Below are positions 1-7,645 of a stretch of DNA of 40,756 nucleotides, piece by piece; position 1 is the first letter of the stretch; the number at the start of each line of letters is the position of its first letter. Source of the stretch: Oligoflexaceae bacterium (lineage in GTDB: Bacteria > Bdellovibrionota_B > Oligoflexia > Oligoflexales > Oligoflexaceae); assembly GCA_947454545.1 (NCBI GenBank), contig CANGNB010000003.1:1-40756 (forward strand), in the 5' to 3' direction. The position numbers and the translations under genes were made by a program. Under the pieces are notes generated by a model. The model worked only from the letters and a program-made list of their open reading frames with translations. It ran no database searches and was not told the origin of the DNA.

Positions 1-69
1 CATGACGGAGCGAAGATCGTGGGTACACCGCGAACCTAATCGCTCGACCAAATCCGCATGCTATGAACG

Positions 70-891
70 TCATGACTTCTTAGCTGAAGCCTGCATGAAA
101 GCATAGTAAAGAACCGCATCAGTACAGTTCTCCAAATCAAAAAATTCTTCTCGGACTTTTTCAGTTAAATCTGCTGGAATAAGTTTTGCTCCCTGGAGCT
201 GCTCCCTAGCAGAAAGAAACAGATCCCTCCAGTACCGCAGAGCCTTCCGTCTTCCTTCTGGATTGCGCTGGTCGAGATGCAGGGCTTTTGGGATAGTTTG
301 TATCTCGTCAAATCCAGCCTCAGACAAAAATCCACCGAGTTTAGCGCCAATATGCGGATCGCCACCGCATTCGCTTTGAACCTGATTAAATGCCTGCCAA
401 TAGGTCCAAATGGACTCGCGATGAGGGTATATGAAAAAGGACGAATTCATAACCTCGTTAGCAAAGAGTGTGGCGCCAGGGCGAAGAACTCGGTAGGCCT
501 CCTTCAACACCTGCATGGGATGGGCAACATGCTCGAGAATCCAGCACAGAAAAACACCGTCAAACGAATTATCAGCAAAGTCGAGCTTTTGGGCATCTTG
601 CTTGAGGAGTTCGTAACGCCCCTTAGCATGAGGAAAGTGTTCTAAGTACTGAGCCGCACGAGATAGTTGCGTTCCATGTGCATCGATACATGTGATGTGA
701 ATATTGGGAAACATGCGCAGCAGTATTTCTGTCTGTGCTCCAACACCGCTTCCGATTTCCAAAATCCGGGCATGAGTATCAAAGTGAATTCCCGGATAAA
801 TGAGCGGTGCTATAAAGTGAGCTTGATCGAGGAGGCGTTGCTGCTCCTCCGAAGAGAAGCCGTGAAGGTAAACAGAAGATGGATCCGACAT
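70..891 (-). CDS. class I SAM-dependent methyltransferase
   Basis: ORF with SAM-binding motif I 'ILEIGSGVGAQTEILL' and 'FDGVFLCWILEHVAHPMQVLKEAYRVLRPGATLF'. Start moved from 957 to the internal Met (MSDPSSVY) to avoid overlap with the upstream gene ending at 897. Confidence 0.85.
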   Translation of the reverse strand: MSDPSSVYLHGFSSEEQQRLLDQAHFIAPLIYPGIHFDTHARILEIGSGVGAQTEILLRMFPNIHITCIDAHGTQLSRAAQYLEHFPHAKGRYELLKQDAQKLDFADNSFDGVFLCWILEHVAHPMQVLKEAYRVLRPGATLFANEVMNSSFFIYPHRESIWTYWQAFNQVQSECGGDPHIGAKLGGFLSEAGFDEIQTIPKALHLDQRNPEGRRKALRYWRDLFLSAREQLQGAKLIPADLTEKVREEFFDLENCTDAVLYYAFMQASAKKS

Positions 892-896
892 GTTGC

Positions 897-2852
897 TTAT
901 TCCGGATCGATCGTGATAGGGAAAGAGCGAATATCGCTCTGAACGCTTTTGAGGCACTGGAGCACGACTTCCACTCCACCACTATTGTCGCCATACCCAC
1001 CGTCTTGATCGTTTATGGTAAAGCGTACAGGTTGATTGGCCTGCATATTCAGGATAGAACCCGTCCCAATGCTCCTTGCTGTTGCACTCGCTTGCTCTAC
1101 CATAACGAGAGATTGGGTGTTGGCGGTAGGTATCGGACAGCGATTCCCACACTCTTTGTCTAGACCCTGCGGGCCGCTGGCAGCTTGAAAGCGCGAGCTT
1201 TTCCAAAGACCGTATGCACTCATTTTATAGCGTCCCGTCAGGTCCATTTTGGAAGCGAACAAGGTGCCTAACTCTTCATTCGCTTTTACACGGAGTCTAT
1301 AGGTGGGCAGAGTTTCTTGAGTGTCGTTGCAATTGGTGCAGCGCCAGTAGACGGTTTGCATACCACGATTGTCCGAATATTTCCCTATGGATTCATTCAT
1401 CAGAAAGCGCAGGCCTTCTCCCCCGGGGAGATCAAAATTCCCGCTCAGCTCAGCGGGGGATAAGGAAGCTTGCCCGATCAACAAAGCCCCGCGTCTATCG
1501 CTGGGACTCGGCGTATCTGAGGCTTCGAGGCTGCGACCTAGAGGACTCAGCCCCTGAATATCGACCTCAGTTCTTTCGTCAAGGCTCCACGAAGAGGCTT
1601 TGCTGAGGGCATAACTGATCTTCATCTCAGTGCTGTAGGAGTTGATAATAGAGTTGCCAAATTCACTCTGCGCAGGGACGCTGAGCTCGTGAATCATGAC
1701 GCGACTGCGCTCGATCGGAACTATTTGCTTAGGAAGGGCGTTGCCAAGCTGAAGGCATTCGCTCCAGTCGAGATCGCTACCTTTGATCTGATAGCTAAAG
1801 CAGGCTTGAGCTGCGTCTTTGATCAAACGGCGGTTCTTTTGAATGGCTTCTGTCAGAGAGCTTTCAAAGCTCATCCCCACCTCTTTGCCCTTTACCAACA
1901 TATCGTTCCACTCGGTCGCAGAGGACTGATAGGCCTCCAAATTTTTGCGGACTTGCAAGACTTCTTCAGGAATGAGCGGTAAATCTCGAACCCCTAATCC
2001 CTTGAGTGGCAAGGTAATGTAGTCGAGAACTGCGGGATTGCTCTCGACTTGCTGGGGGAACGAGTTGCTAGCGTAGCTTATAAGATCGTCCACTTTCTGC
2101 TTACACGAATTAAAGTCCTCGAGATTGGTGAGAGAACAGTTTTTTCCTGCCGTGAGGGCCTGGCTGGGTATCCCCCCGAGCTGAACAACGCGGACCGACA
2201 TGGTACTATTGATACCCGTGGTTTCAACCTTATTTTTGAGGGTTTTTGCAACTTCAGCCCAGCTACCACTCAGTTTGAGTTGGCTTTCCCATTTGCTGCG
2301 ACTTTCTTCGTTCATGAAGTCAAAGCTCACAGTTATGGTGAGCATGCCGCCCCGATTGATCTGAGCGACATAGTGATCCCCACATTTTTCTAAGAGAGAC
2401 GTGGGTGCAAGGCCTTTCAGGTCCTCTTTCAAACCTACGCTTTTGATACTTTCACCGCCCTGATTTACACGCACGGCATAGACCAGATTCAGGCCAGCCT
2501 GACTCCGATTGAGGGAACGGTAGTAGCCGAGCGCAGCTCCCGCTTCTTTGAATATAAAGCGAGGAGTACCCTTGACCTCTCCGCTGAACTCTCGCATCAG
2601 AGTTTCACTGTCAACGTTCTGGCTCATATCGAGAGAACTGCGCGCTGAGGTGGTTTTGCCACTCTCACCAACAACGCAGGGGGGAGTGTTGCGCAGCTCT
2701 TGGACCAGAGAGTCATATCCGCCACCGAGCTGAGGCTCAAGTTCACCCACTTCGAAGGGCAGAGTATCCTTCAGGCGAGACTGACCCACCCTAGCGCAGG
2801 CTCCCAAGGACAATAGACTCACAAACAGTAAGCTGGTCTGCATTGAATTCAT
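897..2852 (-). CDS. lipoprotein with MACPF/CDC-like pore-forming domain and C-terminal tandem lectin-like motifs (putative)
   Basis: 651 aa. Lipobox 'LLSLGAC'. MACPF-like signatures LGGGYDSL, CGDHYVAQINRGG, VRVVQLGGIPS and SNPAVLDYITLPLKGL occur in the expected order. C-terminus has two 'N[ED]x..Y.DN.G...V...C' repeats. Confidence 0.65.
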   Translation of the reverse strand: MNSMQTSLLFVSLLSLGACARVGQSRLKDTLPFEVGELEPQLGGGYDSLVQELRNTPPCVVGESGKTTSARSSLDMSQNVDSETLMREFSGEVKGTPRFIFKEAGAALGYYRSLNRSQAGLNLVYAVRVNQGGESIKSVGLKEDLKGLAPTSLLEKCGDHYVAQINRGGMLTITVSFDFMNEESRSKWESQLKLSGSWAEVAKTLKNKVETTGINSTMSVRVVQLGGIPSQALTAGKNCSLTNLEDFNSCKQKVDDLISYASNSFPQQVESNPAVLDYITLPLKGLGVRDLPLIPEEVLQVRKNLEAYQSSATEWNDMLVKGKEVGMSFESSLTEAIQKNRRLIKDAAQACFSYQIKGSDLDWSECLQLGNALPKQIVPIERSRVMIHELSVPAQSEFGNSIINSYSTEMKISYALSKASSWSLDERTEVDIQGLSPLGRSLEASDTPSPSDRRGALLIGQASLSPAELSGNFDLPGGEGLRFLMNESIGKYSDNRGMQTVYWRCTNCNDTQETLPTYRLRVKANEELGTLFASKMDLTGRYKMSAYGLWKSSRFQAASGPQGLDKECGNRCPIPTANTQSLVMVEQASATARSIGTGSILNMQANQPVRFTINDQDGGYGDNSGGVEVVLQCLKSVQSDIRSFPITIDPE

Positions 2853-2876
2853 GGTAAAAGCTCCTGAGGCGATCGA

Positions 2877-4004
2877 TTAGGGGATACCAAAATTTGCTTT
2901 CACTTGCTCCGGATTGAGTTGGCTCAGGCTCTCATCGAGGACTCCTTGAATGCTTCGGATGAGGGCTAATCTGAGCAACTCATTGGTATCTGAGCTGGGA
3001 ACTAGATCTGCAAGGTCGGTCTGCACGACCTCGGTGCTAGAACTTTGGCTTGAGCTTAGCTTGCAGTACTGGCGATCTTCGCCACATAAGCTACGAAATG
3101 CATTATAGCCCATTCCTACGAGGAGAAAGCTACCAGAAAGTGGATTCTGCGAAGAACTTGCGATGATTTCGATCTGGTCCTTGGCCTGCTTAAGAAAGCT
3201 TGATACAGCGGTCTTGCTCGCCTCAGTGTTGGCGGCCAGCCCTAGTAGACTTTCTTGGAGGGCACTGGTGTCGATGTTCCACTGGATTTTACGTTCCATG
3301 GTTCCTTCTGCACGGAGAGGAGCAACACCCAGCCCTTCACCTATTTGCCATCCAGAAGATGAGGATCCAAGCTCACTTCCCGAGTATAGGGAAACGCTGC
3401 GAAATTGTGTTTGGACGGCCTTGCTGAGCAAAGTGCCTCCCAAGCTGCGAGCGTTCGCGCTTATCTCTGAGGTCAGCAGCTCAAATTTTGTCAGGCGAGC
3501 ACTGAGGGCTACTTCATTCTTTGCGAGCTTAAGATTTTCCGTGGCGACTTCCTCGCCCATAAACAGAAAGATGCAACGCATTTTTTCAATGCCTTTGACA
3601 AAATCGCGGCGCAAAGGGTGAAAATTGTCAAAAAGATATTTTTGTCGGTACTCGGACCATGCTGTACGGCAAGCCTCGTCCATGCGGACTCGCATGGCTT
3701 TTGAACTATTGCCGAGGGCAAGGACTGAGAGTCCTAGGTCCTGAACGAGTTCTGAGGTAGGGACGCGGAGGACGAGCGTAAAGCAAGTCCCTGGCTTTTG
3801 ATTCTTGCAGAAATTTTGATCGAAGCGAGAGCCATCGTTCCAGGTTCTTGCTTGATCGTTCGGAGTCGTTTCGAGGGCCGGTAGATCGGTGTTCCAATCA
3901 AATGCTTTGGGTTGACTTCTGCGATCCGTGCTCAAACAGCCTGAGGAAAAGCTGAACAGACTTGTTATCAAAAAGCTAAGCACGGGCCTAGGAACTCTGG
4001 GCAT
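2877..4004 (-). CDS. hypothetical lipoprotein
   Basis: ORF 2877..4052. Likely start MPRVPRPVLSFLITSLFSFSSGC (signal peptide plus lipobox SSGC). Lies 24 bp upstream of the MACPF-like gene on the same strand. Confidence 0.7.
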   Translation of the reverse strand: MPRVPRPVLSFLITSLFSFSSGCLSTDRRSQPKAFDWNTDLPALETTPNDQARTWNDGSRFDQNFCKNQKPGTCFTLVLRVPTSELVQDLGLSVLALGNSSKAMRVRMDEACRTAWSEYRQKYLFDNFHPLRRDFVKGIEKMRCIFLFMGEEVATENLKLAKNEVALSARLTKFELLTSEISANARSLGGTLLSKAVQTQFRSVSLYSGSELGSSSSGWQIGEGLGVAPLRAEGTMERKIQWNIDTSALQESLLGLAANTEASKTAVSSFLKQAKDQIEIIASSSQNPLSGSFLLVGMGYNAFRSLCGEDRQYCKLSSSQSSSTEVVQTDLADLVPSSDTNELLRLALIRSIQGVLDESLSQLNPEQVKANFGIP

Positions 4005-4493
4005 ACGATGGGTCACGAGTCTTTCCTCCACACATTCGCCTAAAACACTCAATGAATTCGGGACAACATAATTCTAACTGAAAGCTTGGGAGCATTCGGG
4101 GAGGAGATCGGCCAGGCCCGAAAACAAATTGCCATCATATACGGCTTTTATTCACAGAGTCGGTGGGGCTGAAGCTTGGTATCTTTAAATAAGTTTCTCT
4201 CAATTGGGGCAGAGGCAATACAAACGCATAGCACCCTCCGAATCTTTCCGCATCTCCCCTATGGGATCTCGGAAGCAGGGACCCAAGCCTTGAGCCCACT
4301 CGTCTGAGCCCTTCGAGCGTGACTCAGAGGTCTGAATTTACTGGACTAATCATGTCTCGGAGGATAAATCTTTCTTAAAAGTAAGACCTTAATTCTTCGG
4401 TAGCTTGGCGATTTTCAGATCTTCGAAGATACTCGCCTTGGATTTCAGCTCAAACCTTGGCCCAAAGCAAGTTGTGCTCTTGCTAAGATGGGT

Positions 4494-4516
4494 ATGAAAG
4501 TCCCCTAAGCTAGGGG
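4494..4516 (-). terminator. putative intrinsic terminator after the HEPN gene
   Basis: On the minus strand, perfect stem CCCCTA-GCT-TAGGGG (4502..4516) followed by ACTTTC; overlaps the HEPN stop codon. Confidence 0.45.
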
Positions 4517-4914
4517 ATTAGAATCAGGCTTTGACACCAATGCAAAGCACTTTGGACTTCATTCATAACAGCTTGAACTTCAGCCTCTGTCCAAGTTTCT
4601 TTGCCTTCTGTATAGCGTCGAATGGTGGCAAACTCTGAAAGACCATTGAGATCATAGCCAAATGGTACCTGAATACCGAGAGCTTCAATTTTTGCAACCA
4701 AGACACCAATGTCATGAAGAAAGGGAATAGCCTGATCATTCCAGCAAAGAACAGCTTTAAGTCCTTTTTCCAAAGCCTGCTGAGCTAGTAAAAATACGTT
4801 TTCAATTCGAATATTTTTGTGTCCAGATAATGCCTGCGCCGAGAGCAAATCCTGCTGTGCGATATCGATAAGCTCTATTGCATAAGAACGAGCAAATTTA
4901 CCCTGTTTTGTCAT
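4510..4914 (-). CDS. HEPN domain-containing protein
   Basis: 134 aa. 'IENVFLLAQQALEKGLKAVLCWNDQAIPFLHDIGVLVAKIEALGI' is typical of HEPN proteins. Start overlaps the upstream MNT stop (ATGA). Confidence 0.75.
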   Translation of the reverse strand: MTKQGKFARSYAIELIDIAQQDLLSAQALSGHKNIRIENVFLLAQQALEKGLKAVLCWNDQAIPFLHDIGVLVAKIEALGIQVPFGYDLNGLSEFATIRRYTEGKETWTEAEVQAVMNEVQSALHWCQSLILIP

Positions 4915-5264
4915 GACGGCTCCTGGAAAAGCAGGCGGCCTTCCTGCAGACAGATCATGGCCACTCCACCTATGTGACTTTTCTCATCGAAGCTGGACTG
5001 ATCCAAAAACACTAGATCGACAGGCCACTTCCGTTCCCGAGGGCTACAGTAGTACCTGTGTTTTATCTCCTTGAGATCAGCTCCATCCCTGACAACTACC
5101 AAAAAATCAAGATCGGAAGCTTCCGTCATCTCATCTCTAGCAGCAGAACCAAACAGAAAAATGGCTCGAGGCTGGCACGTCTTGAGGATGTAATCTTTCT
5201 CCTCCTGAACGAGCCTCTCCACTTCTTCCTTATCGAGTTTCTTTGCCAAAAGCTTTTGAAACAT
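4911..5264 (-). CDS. minimal nucleotidyltransferase (MNT) domain protein
   Basis: 117 aa. 'FLFGSAARDEMTEASDLDFLVVV' fits the GSX10DXD nucleotidyltransferase motif. Paired with a downstream HEPN gene. Confidence 0.85.
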   Translation of the reverse strand: MFQKLLAKKLDKEEVERLVQEEKDYILKTCQPRAIFLFGSAARDEMTEASDLDFLVVVRDGADLKEIKHRYYCSPRERKWPVDLVFLDQSSFDEKSHIGGVAMICLQEGRLLFQEPS

Positions 5265-5353
5265 AAAGTGTCAGCTCACTCTGAAATCTTTAAAGATTAT
5301 ACCGTCAGAGACGAGCTTTGTCATTCCCATAGCTCCGCGCTTACATCACACCC

Positions 5354-5794
5354 TCAGGTGAGAAGACCTGCCTCTGCAAGCAAACGATCGGCTTCTGCCT
5401 CGAGCTTGAGATTTTGGATCTGTCCACGGACCTGAAACTCAACCGCCTCGTACTGATGATCAGACCAGTCGATGGTCAGATAAAGCTCTTCGTCCTCTTC
5501 GAGCAAAAATTCTTCGAAGTAGGTATCGAGGTAATCGAGCAAAAAGATCGCGGCTTGACCCGTCTTCATCTCTTCTTTCTCATGGAGCAGGCGGGCTTCG
5601 ACGGGGTAATAGAAGCTCTTGTCCGCATTGCTCAGCACAACTTTGACAAAGACCGCACGCCCGCGCAGCTCAGCACTGACCGCAAACTTACGGTCACGCA
5701 AAGCCAGGCGATACTTGGTATTCATGGACGTTGCGAGCTCATCACAGAGCTCTTGGGTGACCCATTCGTTATCTTCTCTTAGCTCACTCATCAC
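5354..5794 (-). CDS. hypothetical acidic protein encoded with a DUF6178-like gene
   Basis: 146 aa. Start (GTG 5794 or ATG 5791) overlaps the stop of the upstream gene, indicating translational coupling. No domain recognised. Confidence 0.75.
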   Translation of the reverse strand: MMSELREDNEWVTQELCDELATSMNTKYRLALRDRKFAVSAELRGRAVFVKVVLSNADKSFYYPVEARLLHEKEEMKTGQAAIFLLDYLDTYFEEFLLEEDEELYLTIDWSDHQYEAVEFQVRGQIQNLKLEAEADRLLAEAGLLT

Positions 5795-7482
5795 ATTCTC
5801 TCCTCATCATTTGGGGTCTCTCCACCTGCTCGCCGGCTAGGGAGAATGATAAGACCGTGCAGTCCGTTGTGAATCAAGGCCGCGACATCATCCAGAACAG
5901 CCTCGATCGAAAGTCCCTTGAGCATCCAGCGCTCTGCATTCTGCCGAAGGCCGTCACGCCATGCTTCGAGAAGCTGGGGAATATCGGTTTCCAGCTGAGC
6001 ATAAGCACCCACGGCTCCCTCCGCCAAGCTGCGGATGGCATGGTCGCGGAGGATGACTTCGAAAGGCTGAGTCAAGGGCTCACCGGTCCGCTCCACAGAT
6101 GCAAAATAGCCGAGCAAAGTGGCGAGCGAATAGCGGAACTCCAAGGCATCGGCCCGCGTCCGTATCGGAACAAACAGCACACGCTGAACTTCTTCGTTGG
6201 TTTGCATCGGTCGCATCGGAAAGCGGTTGAACAGGCCTTTGAGAGTCTCGGCCGCTTCAAGGCCGATGATGTCCAGCCAATGCCGATCGATCTCAAGCAG
6301 CAAACGCCCCCACTGCCGAAGCTGGTAGGCCTTTTGCAGTTCGGCCACACGGGGCAAGCCCAAAGCGGCTAATTTTTCTAAAACCTCTCCCCGCAGCTGA
6401 TCCACAAGGCTCAGACCGTAGCGGAAAAGCACGCGTGCAGGTTCTTTGAGCAGAATCTCGAGCCCAAGCTCAACCTGGCCTTGGGCTAAACTTTCCAGCC
6501 CGAAGTTGACCATCGCCTTACCCTGCTCCATCAGCCGCTGAACGGCTTGAAAGTCATAGGCTTCGGTCTGAGTCACCGCACACATGGCGTTCGCTAAGAA
6601 GAGAAATCCCTGATGCAGCTGGAAGAGAGCATCCAGATCGACAGCAGATTGTTGGGCAAGAGCAAACACCTGATCGAGGAAGGCGAGATCACTCGCCGCA
6701 TTCTCAAGCACAGCGTCCTGCCCCAGCGGAGCAGCGACGCTCCAGCGTTGCCGCAAAGCCCCTGCATCGAAAGGCAAAAAGAGCTCGAGACTATCCGCAA
6801 ACGAGACAAAGCCATCCTCTTCTAAGCGGGCCATGCGGAACTGGCGAAGCTGAAGCTCCTGCTCGTGAGGCGGCATGTGGGCCGTATGCGCAAGCAGAGA
6901 GTAGGCATAGCGAAGATTGTAGTCTTTGCATGCATCGAAGATCTGATCGATCAGTGCTTTTTCGTCAGCATCATCGGTGACAATTTCATAAAAGACCTTG
7001 CCACAAGGCATTGTGCTTACCCGCTCTTGCAGCTCGTCGGGCAGATCCATGATGCTCTCAGCTTCGTAGACCCGAAAACGTCCGGTGAGGCAGGCCAGCT
7101 GATACTCCTCATCCAGCTCGGAAAAGCGCTCGGCCATCAGCTCTGGACTCACCTCTCCAAAGAGGCTCACAAATTGAAAGAGCTTGCGTGGCTGCAGATC
7201 ATCGCGCTGCCAAGCTTCATAATCGACCATGCGCTCGGTCTGCTCTTGGGAGACGTAGGGTAGAATATCGAGAGCCTCTTCAACCCCTTGCTGCTTGAGG
7301 GCGTAGTACAGAGACTGGACAGGAAGCGAAGGGACGATCTCGGCGACATGGGGGTCCGCCGCAAGTGCCCGAAGATCGAGGGGAGCCAAAAGTCCTGAGG
7401 CTTGCCCCGGATCCCAAAGGAGACTTTGATGACCTGCGTCAAGACTTGCTAGCAAGGGCACGTCGTTCAAGCGATGTTCCAT
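5791..7482 (-). CDS. DUF6178-like protein
   Basis: 563 aa. 'LRYAYSLLAHTAHMPPHEQELQLRQFRMARLEEDGFVSFADSLELF' resembles my recollection of DUF6178 proteins. Confidence 0.6.
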   Translation of the reverse strand: MEHRLNDVPLLASLDAGHQSLLWDPGQASGLLAPLDLRALAADPHVAEIVPSLPVQSLYYALKQQGVEEALDILPYVSQEQTERMVDYEAWQRDDLQPRKLFQFVSLFGEVSPELMAERFSELDEEYQLACLTGRFRVYEAESIMDLPDELQERVSTMPCGKVFYEIVTDDADEKALIDQIFDACKDYNLRYAYSLLAHTAHMPPHEQELQLRQFRMARLEEDGFVSFADSLELFLPFDAGALRQRWSVAAPLGQDAVLENAASDLAFLDQVFALAQQSAVDLDALFQLHQGFLFLANAMCAVTQTEAYDFQAVQRLMEQGKAMVNFGLESLAQGQVELGLEILLKEPARVLFRYGLSLVDQLRGEVLEKLAALGLPRVAELQKAYQLRQWGRLLLEIDRHWLDIIGLEAAETLKGLFNRFPMRPMQTNEEVQRVLFVPIRTRADALEFRYSLATLLGYFASVERTGEPLTQPFEVILRDHAIRSLAEGAVGAYAQLETDIPQLLEAWRDGLRQNAERWMLKGLSIEAVLDDVAALIHNGLHGLIILPSRRAGGETPNDEERM

Positions 7483-7645
7483 AAGGCCTCCCGTCTATCG
7501 TAAGCGAACCCCTTTAGGTACAACGATGACGGAATTTTGTCCAAGACTTTCGCTGTCCGAAAAGTCTCAAACCAACTCCTTAAACCAGCAATCTTACAGG
7601 ATGAATCAGGATTTCTACAAAACCGGAGACCAAGCAGCGAAAGAC

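Noticed and set aside
1214-1606. 130-aa plus-strand ORF
   Set aside because: Antisense to the MACPF-like gene, with no recognisable domain or convincing start context.
4053-4493. About 440 bp without a supported gene
   Set aside because: No ORF, tRNA-like cloverleaf or clear repeats seen by eye; considered ordinary intergenic sequence, though an RNA search was not possible.
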